From Chlorokybus atmophyticus (taxonomy: Eukaryota > Streptophyta > Chlorokybophyceae > Chlorokybales > Chlorokybaceae): 64,000 bases of DNA. Positions within the stretch are counted from its first letter, which is position 1, and each line of letters starts with the position of its first letter. The stretch covers positions 133,484 to 197,483 of the forward strand of contig RHPI01001946.1 of the NCBI GenBank assembly GCA_009103225.1. Direction: 5' to 3'. Shown here piece after piece: positions 12,670 through 22,700 of this stretch. The notes below the pieces were generated by a model. The model saw only the letters and a program-made list of their open reading frames with translations, was not told where the DNA came from and did no database searches. The position numbers and the translations under genes were made by a program.

Positions 12670-12725
12670 CACGCCGGACCAGGCCAGGCCGGAGGGCCCA
12701 GCCGAGCGTGGCCTGGTCCGGCGTG
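12670..12725. repeat. Perfect inverted repeat, 17 bp GC-rich arms
   Basis: Arms 12670-12686 (CACGCCGGACCAGGCCA) and 12709-12725 are exact reverse complements around a 22 nt GC-rich centre. Related pieces (CCAGGCCACGCC, CCGTACCAGGC) recur over the next 90 bases, so it may be part of a small degenerate repeat unit. Confidence 0.95.
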
Positions 12726-12942
12726 CATGCTGCGTGCGGGCCTATGTGGCGCCTCCGCGACCGATTCCGTACCAGGCCACGCCCTGTTTGGTCCGTACCA
12801 GGCTGGCGCGCTGATACGCCGGCTCGGAGGAAAGCGCCTCTGACTGCCACTACTTAGCGGCGGCGGCAGCGGCAGCAGTGGTAGAGGCGACAGCAAGCAA
12901 CGAGGCGCAGGCAGGCATTGCTCTCAGCTTAGTCGAACTAGG

Positions 12943-12977
12943 CCAGACCAGACCAGACCAGACCAGACCAGACCAGA
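12943..12977. repeat. CCAGA pentanucleotide tandem repeat
   Basis: Seven head-to-tail copies of CCAGA, about 50 to 80 bases upstream of the ATG of the small plus-strand gene, probably in its leader. Confidence 0.95.
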
Positions 12978-13022
12978 GCTGAGGTGGGTAACAAGTCCTT
13001 ACTAGGCCAGGTTCGAGAGGGT

Positions 13023-13986
13023 ATGGCGGCCATGGTGGTGGACATGGCAGTCGAGAAGAATGAGAACAACGCCGCCGCCGCCGCTGTGGGCGAGCTCCGC
13101 GCCTCTGCGCTGCTGCCGAAGCGGCGGCCGTCTGAGCTGTTTGTTGCGGTGGGGCCCTTAAAGAGCGACTCGTTCAATGGGTTCCCCAGGTCAGTGAATG
13201 AGTGAGTGCGAGTGCGTGTGAGTCTGAGAGGAGATGTGAATGAAGAAGTGGCACAGTGCATGAGTGAGGGTGAAAGTCAAAGTGAGGGTGAGAGTGAAGG
13301 AGTGAATCAATCAACGAGTGAGTCAAGGAGTGAGAGTGACTGAGTGAGTGAGTAAGCGTGTAACTCTGTCACGGAGTGACAGAGCAAGTGAGTGGGTGGG
13401 TGAGTCAATGAGTGCAAGCCTGGATAAGTTAGCGAGCAGTCAAAAACAAAGTATGCGGGGGAGTGAGTGAGTAAATGAATGACTGAGAAACCAAGGCTGT
13501 TCAGTAAGTGAGTATTGGAGTCTGAGTATAACCATTCATTCAGTCAGGCAGTCAGGCAGTCAGTCAGCTCTTTCCTGCTCGATACACACTCAAGACTGAA
13601 CCACTACTTGCACACCTCAGGCCTGCGAGCCCGACGGACGAGGTGATGTCTCCCATCACGCGCACCCTCGTCGTCGGACGGAGCAAGTCCTTCCGACGGG
13701 TCCTGTCGGCCCGCGGCAACGCCTTGCGGAAGGTGAGAAAAGGAGAGGGTGTTGGGCTTTGAGTTGTACGTTACGCTGGTAGTGAGGGACTCAGCGTGCG
13801 TGCGTGTGCACGCATTAGACTGGAGCCTGTGAGTGCACATGATGTATATGTGCATGTGTGCCTGCCTGTCTCGGTGTCTGCATTGGTGAAGACACTAAGA
13901 CAGGCAACTCATTATTGATCGTTGTGTCCATGTTATGAGTCTCATCTCAGCCCGCTTTGTCGCAGGAGGAGTGCCGCAAGGATTGA
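13023..13986 (+). CDS. Small unknown protein, three exons
   Basis: Exons 13023-13189, 13621-13732 and 13966-13986 join in frame at GT-AG sites to 99 residues ending KEECRKD. The start is the first ATG in the frame (MAAMVVDMAVEKNENN). The product has an Ala run, then a basic Ser/Arg-rich C-terminal half with GRSKSFRRVLSARGNALRK, suggesting phosphorylation sites or nucleic-acid or membrane contact. I do not recognise a family. The first intron (13190-13620) is filled with GTGA/GAGT tetranucleotide repeats and ends in CAGT/CAGG repeats. High GC and codon-like composition in exons 1 and 2 support coding; the 7-codon last exon is the weakest part. Confidence 0.5.
13190..13620 (+). repeat. Tetranucleotide-repeat intron (GAGT/GTGA, then CAGT/CAGG)
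   Basis: Imperfect GAGT repeats run from about 13197 to 13500, then CAGTCAGG-type repeats at 13530-13568. It is the first intron of the small gene. The low complexity explains the lack of other reading frames. Confidence 0.75.
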
Positions 13987-14757
13987 TGCAAGACCCAAAT
14001 CCCCATATGCTATTGTTCCTTCTGATGAACTCTGAAGACACTCCCAGCTCGCACCCCCACCGTCCATCAACAGTTTAGACACATGGTTAGTGCTTAGATG
14101 TCCCCATTATTGTCCGCATGGAGCGACAGGTGTTGGCTTGCAGCGTTGGCCACAAGGCGTAGATTGGATTGGCAGGGCCTCTTTCGGGTTTGGTGAGAGG
14201 TCAGTTAGTGCGTAGGATGGTTGTTGTAGTCATTAGGTATTTTGTGTGTGTGTTGTTGGTTGGAGAGGACAAGGTGTGTACAACAGCATAGCCCTACCTA
14301 TTATGGTAGTGTTGCAGGCGCTCTTATGGTGAAAAGGAGTCAGTTTGAAGTGCGTATGTCCACGTGTGCTGTGCCTTGATGTGTGCTTGCAGACATACAA
14401 CGATCTTGACTCGTATACTCACCTTATAGAGCTCAACAATTCTGAACACGCCAGCGCAGTGAATAATACGCTGACTTAGGAAAAAGTCAGCAGAAAACCA
14501 ACACCTTACAGGCAGTTGAACAGCAAAGTACTGCATAGAAGATTGCCAATGCCGTGCCACCATCCACATTGACAATCCCTGCCTCGTAAACAGGACTAAC
14601 AGGGTGCTAGCGATAGTGTAGGCAGTGAGTTGGGTGAGATAGTTGGTTAACCCGGCAGTCAAGTGTGTGACAGTGTTAGGTGCTTGTTCTACAACTCTAA
14701 TTACTGTGACTATACTCACGATGCACGGGCAATTCTGTTGCGCATTGCACTAACACT
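13987..14757. other. Intergenic between convergent genes
   Basis: Between the stop of the small plus gene and the stop of the ubiquitin-like gene. A plus-strand open frame at 14663-14875 is the antisense of that gene's last exon. A 131-codon minus frame (14324-14719) has no recognisable domain and no good splice links. No gene called. Confidence 0.55.
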
Positions 14758-17700
14758 TCATCTCGCAGTTCTTGAGCCAGGCCTGCGGGCGATCCACCGC
14801 GGTGATATCGGCCTGGCGGTGACGGCCCCGCTTCCTGGCCGCGGCGACACCCCCGTCATGCGCGACATCGGCTGATGATAATGGCGGTTGCGAGGCGAAG
14901 CCACATCATCGGCAGAGTGAGGCCTGACATGCTGATTGTCCTTGTCGATATTGGCGCCGGGGGCCAGCGCTGATGTGGGACGTCCTGAGGCTTTGTGTCC
15001 CTGTGGCAAATGGAAGTTGCGGCAAATGCATCCGCAGCGCAAACAACGCGCATGCACACACGCACCCACACACCCGCACGCACACATACGCTCGCGCGCA
15101 ATATAATTCAACACAACTGGTAGTTTGCTTACAGCAAGCAGGAGAGACATCGGCGTTGGCGTGTATCTGGGTGATGTCGCCCCGTTTGAGGCCGAGGATG
15201 AAGACCTGAACGCCAGCAGCTTGCACCACTGCCCAGCTGTGATCTGATGACAACAGAACATTCCTCAACAGCTGTCTCACTAGCGCCTCCCCAAACAGTG
15301 TACAAGCAGCGCATGTCGTGACACGGATTGAAACACAACGTATCACACATCATGCCTGCAGGCGGGATTCAACTCTCGGCAGCACCCTCATGATAGATGC
15401 GTGGCTCTCGTGTTGGGCCAGCTCAGGGCGGCCCGATATTACTCGCCGCACGAGCATGCCGGCAATCTGTGATTAGGCATAATAAGTTGACTGGGTGAGT
15501 GAAACACCCGACACTCAACGAATGTAACCAGCGATACCTTTAATGAGCGCAGCACGTGTGCGCAAATACGCGTTGGCACCGTGCCAATTTGCCACAACTC
15601 TACCAGAAACGCCTCAATGCTCTGTACATGATACAACATCAGCCGCATGTTGTTGCTGTTGCTGTTGCTGTTGCTATTGTTGTTGCTGTTGTTGTTGTCT
15701 TGTGCAACACACTGCTCTCACCTGCAGCACGGCTGTCGCGTGCGCAAGCAGCATCTTCACAGCAACAAGGAGCTTCCAGATAGACAGCAACATGGCATTC
15801 ACGCTGGCACGGATGTGATCTGGCACGATAGCATCCTCATCATCACTCGCCACAGTCACCACCTGGCAGAGCGCACAAGAAAACAGCATGCTTTGAGTTG
15901 ATCTACTTGACACGATGCATGTGCCTGCAGAATGTTATCTATCACGTGTGCCAGGCGCAGTGAGTCGAGTCAGCAATGTATGTCGGTGTTAACGATAATC
16001 AAAGCGTATGTATGCAAAAACAGTATGACACGGATAATGCCCGAGAGGGATATGTGTGGTGCACAGTGGGTGTAAGGTGTCCATATGTGTCATGTCTCAA
16101 CCAACCAATCCAACCTGTACCTGATGCAGGAGGCAAGGCAGGAGGTCCATGATGAAGGCCCCAAGGACGCGGTTCCCATTGCCATGCACTTGTTGGCGTT
16201 TCACCTCATGCGCGAAATATGGGAGAAAACTCTCAACAATGGACGTGCCGCCGCCTCGTGGCGATATCGATGCTGTGCGGCTGCACAGCACGGCCTTGCA
16301 TAGCTCGAGGATAATGCCCGAGGACGATGATGATGTTGCCACTGAGGAGAGAGCGGATATGGTTGAGGCCTCACGCAAGATGTGTCGCATGTAAAGTCGG
16401 TTGCCGAGCGCCCTCTCAAACACGGGCTTGGATACAACGGGAACCCAGTGCAACACCTCCTCGGCGTTACGGGGATCGGCTGCGAACTTCCTCGCGGAGA
16501 TGAGAAAATGTGATATCACCTGGACGCAACATGATAGTTGTGCATACAGCTCACCTTGATGCATATGAATGTGTGCCAGTGTGTTTGCTTATAAACATTG
16601 CAAGTCTACTCTGCATACACACACTTAGCATGGTTGTCCACTTCATGAATACGTCCAACACACTGCTGCGGCAACAAACACAACATACACGCATATGGTG
16701 ATGAGCACCACGTACAGCGTGCGTAACATACTGCAATTAATAATCAATACTAATCTCACAAACAACTGATCGGTCGCTGTTCTCAACGACTTAGGTGTGT
16801 GTTGCATGCTGCTTGTGATCATCAAAGACACACAGCACGACTGACACAGCTATCATATGAACCTCTCCTCCGCCTCTTACCTGTGATGGCGTCTCGTCCC
16901 CAGCCTTGACTTTAATCTCGACAGGCTGCAGGTGTACCTGACGCGTGGACGGCAGCAGGGAGGTGGCCCACGGGACCCGCGACCCCTCAAAGTATTGCAC
17001 GGGTGCTGATGTCGCTGGGTCCTCATCCTCACCCATTAAAAGAAAGGACCACCTAATGCAGAACTACAGCTGTAGATAAAGATGTACTTACTCGGGAACT
17101 GACACTGTAAACGAACGTATGTAAAGCAGCTAAGCTGCCAACCTACCTACCTAGTGAGAGGTAAAAGAAACATGGATGTTAGCTACGTGACCATCTCTGC
17201 TGCTTGTGCTAACCCTAACCCTCCAGCCTGTCTGGTCGTTGCAGGAGAGAGTCTACTTGAAGGGCATTATAATACACTGATAGAGCTACTGGCCAGTGCG
17301 ACAGCCAGTCAAACCTGCAAAGTGGCAGCATGTGAGAACGGGACACACATGTACGCACAGTGAGGGACAAAACGCATTGAATTGGCTTGCTTGAGTGGTG
17401 ATGGTGGCGCCTTCGGTGAAGCCAGAGTGGTCGCAAAGGCTCAGCGGGTCCAGCATCTCATTTCCCCCAAGGAACAGCCTCTGCCATCAGTAAATTGTTT
17501 AAAACTGTGCTGCAATTGAGGTTCAGGAATGGTACAATTGTGACTACCATCCGACATGCAAGCCGGGTGTTGCGCGTTAACATTACCTGCTGGGCTATGG
17601 GAAGGCTGTGATGCTGATGGATGAGGGCTTTCAAGTACAGCACGCTCTGCCCCGCAGGAACCTGATGAGATAACGACTTAATGAAATCATATCATCGCGT

Positions 17701-18137
17701 TTGATCAGTACACCTTGCAATCAACATGAACCAAGCTCAGCTTTGCATACGTTGTGCTGGTGGGATGAGCCGTCGGGGAGTTGAACCGTCACCTGCGCAG
17801 TCAACAACACAAGTTGTAAGGTGACAAGAGTTGCACACACTGTACACGCATGATGCTTGATATGCTTATAATGCAATGATGCGTGCATATTACACGCAAC
17901 ACGTAAAGTGTGTGACTAGTATGCACCAAGTCACTGCACAGTCAGGTATACAAACATCAGTGATGGCAACATAAAGTACCAACATATTCACGACTGACTG
18001 TGAGTAAGATGATCTCCCATGGCTACGAATACAGTAATGTAGTGTTGTACCAGGGTCTCAGGTTCCTCGTGCGGGGCTTGAGCGTCACGGACTACAGCGC
18101 CGCCGTTGACCAGCTTCGACCCAAGAGACAGCTTCAT
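14758..18137 (-). CDS. Ubiquitin-like-domain protein with long helical region, family unknown
   Basis: Clear exons: 18137-18051, 17792-17751, 17661-17587, 17480 to about 17390, one starting near 17058 and ending 16881, 16519-16121, 15862-15722, 15621-15538, 15466-15356, 15243-15133, 15000-14758. The clear junctions from 16881 onward are all phase 0. The N-terminus is a ubiquitin-like fold: MKLSLGSKLVNGG, VTVQLPDGSSHQHN, SVLYLKALIHQHHSLPIAQQ, then RLFLGGNEML...GATIT. A helix-rich middle follows (HFLISARKFAADPRNAEEV, FLPYFAHEVKRQQVHGNGNR), then a basic, disordered C-terminus (SRMTGVSPRPGSGAV). N-terminal ubiquitin-like domains often dock to the proteasome or chaperones (BAG6-like, for example), but no second domain is recognised. 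The exon(s) between 17390 and 17060 and the reading frame of the 15243-15133 exon remain open; the latter needs a GC donor at 15355. Confidence 0.65.
17209..17222. other. Interstitial telomere-like (CCCTAA) motif
   Basis: CTAACCCTAACCCT occurs within the region between exons of the ubiquitin-like gene. Two copies only, so a telo-box-like element and not a telomere. Confidence 0.6.
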
Positions 18138-19783
18138 TGCTTGCGAGTCATGTACGCTGGGGGACATTGTTTTAGAACACAGTGAGTGGGCTTGCGTGCG
18201 TGGGCACGTGGGGGAGGGGGAAGGGGGGGAGGGGGGGAGGGGGCTTGCGCAAGCGTGTGCGCGCGAGAGCGGTAAGTAAAAGTATTCACTTGAATGCTCT
18301 ATGCGCTAAAAAGCTTGAAACAGGTAAATGCAGGTTACTACTTCACGTTGCATTGACCGTACCTTGCTGCACTACACCGATTAGCATTGGATGCGTTGCT
18401 TGAACTCATGTACTTGATGTGTAAGCATACAGTTCTAGTTATACAGTTACAGTAATCAAACCATCTCGACTTGGTTAAGCCTGAAGAGATTTTGGTTATT
18501 GTACGCTTACATACTCCCAATTCTATAATCCAACAAAACCACGTCATGGCAGCTGCCCTTTAAGTCTGTACGCAGACAGCAAAGGACTGAAACTATACAG
18601 ACCAAACAGCATAGACTATTTAGCGTGTTTACAAAAGGGACTGGCATTGAGAGCAACCACTGTTGAAACCGTTCCAGCAAACAGATTGAAGGAACACAAA
18701 CCCTAACTCTTAATCTACTTCAAGCCAATGCTCATCCACCAGCAAACAGCAAGGAAAACAGCATTGTCAAGCAAGCCCCTGCTCCCCGTTCCGGACTGTA
18801 ATCAGAAAACATAAATGTGCCCAGCAAACGTCACAATGACACCATACCGCTGCTGCCAATGCCACCCACAACGCCGCCGCTGCCAGCCCCTACCGTCAAC
18901 AACGCCGACAACGCCGACAAACAGAGAAACGCCTCGGTCGGCGCACGATTCGCTCATCCACCGACGTCGACGAAAGCGGTCATCAGTCAACACCAGCCAC
19001 GGTGGCGTCATCGATGATAAAAAAGGCTGAACAAATCCGTCCGCACGGTTTAAGCACAGACCTCCACGTCGCTAAACACCTCGAACGCCTGTTCCAGACG
19101 TTCGATCCGATGCGCAAACGGCCCATCGGCTGCCACGCAGGCGAAGCCACCATCATCACGAGCCAGTTAGGCGCGGCAGTACCTGGTACCAGAGCTCAGC
19201 CTCTGGCGCAGAGGTGGTGTTGGTGAGCGTGCCTGTGGTGGCGGCGGCGGCGGTGGCGGCAGAGTGAGGGGTAAGGAGAAGTGGGCTGAAGGTTGCAGAG
19301 AAGGTTTAGGGCTCGTTGGTGCTGGGCGATTGGAGGCGGACGGGAAAGGGCGGGCAGAGGATCAAGGATCTGATCGGGCGTCTAGAGCGTGTCTTGTGCG
19401 CCTGCCTGCTGGTATGAAACGCTAGTTGCTGTTGAAATAGTGGATTATTCAATTGCTTTGTTATATGTCGCTGTACATCAACAGCATGCATGCAAGTAAA
19501 CTGGCAGTGGAAGGGTGGTCACAAACATAGATCACCATCCGCCTTACACGTGCATGTCCACAAGGGCTTGTAACTAAACAGCCCAAAGCACTCATAGTAC
19601 TGAAGACGCAAAAAGAACTGCAGCATTCCATTGCAACTTCAGCACACTCTTTCAGCAAAGAGTATGTGTGCAACAACCCGCGGATTGAATGATGCTGTTC
19701 ATAAAGTACTGTGCTGTGCAGCCATGCGAAGCTCTGCAGGAGATGATGGCGCTGAGCATTTCGCCGCCCCCGCTGCCAGCACC
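18138..19783. other. Divergent upstream region of the ubiquitin-like and ABCB genes
   Basis: The two genes point away from each other. A telo-box AAACCCTAA lies at 18698-18706. CCG/CTG-rich DNA at about 18845-18885 reads GGC in the sense of the minus gene. A GGC tract at 19238-19260 is in the sense of the ABCB gene. Poly-G-rich DNA occurs at 18210-18245. An open frame of 69 codons on the minus strand at 18802-19011 looks like leader sequence and not a gene. Confidence 0.6.
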
Positions 19784-22700
19784 ATGTCCGACGACGACAA
19801 CATCCCCACCACCCTCCCCACTAAAGACCACACCAAAGTCCCAATTCCTGAGCACGACGAGGACGAGCCTCCTTCACCATCCTCACCCATAGATGATATT
19901 GATGCGAAGGTGGTGGGCGTCCCGTTGCCCGTGCCATATTCGTCCGGAGACGCCGCGGATGCTGCGCGAAAGGGGCTGGTGTGGCGGCTGCGGACGCGCT
20001 TGGGTCGAGGTAAAGATGGTGGCAAGGAGGGAAAAGGACCACCGAAAGAGAAACAACCTATGGCGCCCTTCATGTCACTCTTCCGCTACGCTGGTGAGTT
20101 GTAAGGAGCAGGGGCTAGTCAGGGTTGCAATACGCAGCACTGAGGTAGCTTTTCATGAGTGTTTGATCCTACTGTGTAAAAGCGTGGATACTGTTCACAG
20201 AATCGCATGCTTGTGTGAGCGCTGTATGCGTGCATGGCATGCAGTGGGCGTGCATGGCATACAGGGTGCATTCATGTGCTTGAGCTCAAGGGATATAGTC
20301 CCTCGCTGTAGGTTGCACATATGCGTATGCGCCTGCATGTTGGGTGCATGTTACGAGCTTGTATGAGTTTCCCTGCTACAGTAAGGCAGCTTCGCATTGT
20401 AGGATAGAAGTTATGGCAAACACTCAGATCAATGTTATGCAAATACATCAGTCACACATGTCACTGGTTTTCGTGTTCACATGCCACTGCATGTGCATGG
20501 CAATTGACCTGAATGCTGAGCTGAGTGGGGATGTCTTGCAGACAGGAAGGACTGGCTATACATGCTGCTGGGGACGCTATGTTCCATTGCGGTGGGAGCT
20601 ATGACGCCCGCGTTCTCCGTGCTGTTTGGCCGATTAACCAATGCATTTGGAAACAATCTCTCAGATCCGGGCGCGTTGGTTCGCGAAGTCAACAGAATAG
20701 TCATTATCCTGGCCATTCTCAGCGGCGCTGCAGGACTCTGTGGCTATGCTCAGAAAACTTTCTGGATGCTGGCAGGGGCACGCTTGACATCACGAGTGCG
20801 TGAAAGATACCTCCACGCTGTATTGAGACAGGAGGTGGCCTACTTTGACACGGAGGCGAAGTCTGGAGACTTGGTTACGCGCATTGCGGGTGATACCGAG
20901 GCTGTGGCCCAAGCTACGAGTGAGAAGATGAGCGAGTTGTTCCAGTATATCACCACCTTTTTGGGTGGCTTTGCTGTTGGGTTCGTATATGCGTGGAAGT
21001 TAACGCTAGTCATGTTGGCCATCACTCCGCTCATCGCCCTCTGCGGTGTGGCGCTTATGGCATTTGTGGCGCGGTTCCATGGGACCGCTTCGAAGAGCTA
21101 CGGCGAGGCTGGTGCCGTGGCCACTGAGGCCGTCGCCAATGCACGGACTGTTGCCGCCTTCAACGGACAGGAGCAGGCTGCTGCGGCCTACTCGCGCGCA
21201 CTTTCCTCCTCTTTCACCGCAGCCGTTCGACAGGGTGTTGCCCAGGGCGTCTCCCTCGGTGCCGTCTTCTTCATACTCTACTGCTCATACTCGCTGTCCC
21301 TGTGGTATGGAGGCCAGCTCGTTGCCAAAAGGGAGATCAATGGCGGTGATGTTCTCTCGGTAAGTGTTGTTAACTTGATTGGTTGGTACCCGATGTGCTT
21401 ACATCAATTGTGGTATTGCTACACTAATATGAGAACACGTGCATTTCATGGCAACAAACCACAATCAAGGAACATTGATTAAACTTGTATTTGTTTACAA
21501 TGTGCAAGCTTTCACTTTTGGTATTACAAGGAAGTGTGTCCCATTTGCTACTGCACCATCGCAAATTCATTGATGCATGTCTACTTCACTATGCGTGCTT
21601 CACTATGCGTTCTTCACCATGTGTATTGCACTCACTTTTGTTGTCTGAGACACTGAGTCAGTCTTGCAGACTTTGCTTTTGCGGAAGATCAGTGTATTGT
21701 ATCACTGATTATCTACTGCCTACTCTTTGCAGGTCTTCTTTGCAGTTTTGCTTGCTGGGTTCTCCCTTGGTCAGGCTCTTCCTCTCCTCTCCACCATCGC
21801 TGCCGGCCGCGGGGCCGCGTACAGGCTCTACTCGGCCGTGGACCGCGTTCCCTTAATCGACAATGACGCCGGCGTGGTGCCAACCACCCCGCCACTTGGT
21901 CAGATCGAGCTCCGCGATGTCACCTTCGCATACCCGGCTCGTCCCGATGTAACCGTCTTCAACAACTTCAACCTCAAAGTCCACCCGGGCCAGACCGTCG
22001 CGCTCGTGGGGGAGACGGGGTCAGGCAAGTCCACGGCGATATCGCTGCTGGAAAGGTTCTATGACCCATTGTCGGGGGTAATACTCCTCGATGGCGTGGA
22101 TATTAAGACGCTACAGCCGCACTGGCTCAGGTCTCAGATTGGACTTGTGAGCCAGGAGCCGATATTGTTTGCTACCACCATACGAGCCAATATTGAGTAT
22201 GGGAAGCCTGGCGCTAGCTTTGATGACATCGTGGCTGCGGCCAAGGCGGCTAATGCACACAACTTCATCTCCGCACTGCCGGATGGCTATGAGACCCAAG
22301 TTGGAGAAAGAGGTCTCCAGCTATCAGGTGCGGTTGTGTGATTGGAATGCACAGCAGCAGCATTCAACCGGTGTGTAGTGCAAGTTGTGGTTGATTTGAC
22401 AGACAAGCCACTGCCGTGGACATTGTTGGACAATAACAGTGGCTAGCTTGTGTGTGCACAATCAACATTATTGTGGAGACAAATCTTACGTGAAACCATT
22501 ATACTACTTCAGCATAAGGAGTGAGAAAGTTGTTGGTCATTCCCAGACAGTACTTTGGTTTGTGCAGTACTCAGAGGCCTTGCTGTCAGTTGAGTGACAG
22601 ACCAGATGTTTGTCGTTGCAGGTGGGCAGAAGCAGAGGATAGCAATAGCACGTGCGGTACTGAAGAATCCTCGCATCCTCCTCCTTGACGAGGCTACCTC

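Larger units (their letters stand above)
11651..13022. other. Intergenic, rich in inverted repeats and short repeats
   Basis: Shared 5' region of the beta-helix gene (minus) and the small gene (plus). Holds a (GCAT)n run at 11719-11740, two hairpins (12392-12433, 12670-12725), a GGC-rich tract at 12857-12880 and a seven-copy CCAGA repeat at 12943-12977. No coding gene recognised. Confidence 0.7.

Noticed and set aside
14663-14875. Plus-strand frame ending LGRGDTPVMRDIG-like sequence
   Set aside because: Antisense of the last exon of the ubiquitin-like gene; no phase-compatible upstream exon found on the plus strand.
17209-17222. Telomere or chromosome end
   Set aside because: Only two CCCTAA units inside a gene; a telo-box-like motif at most.
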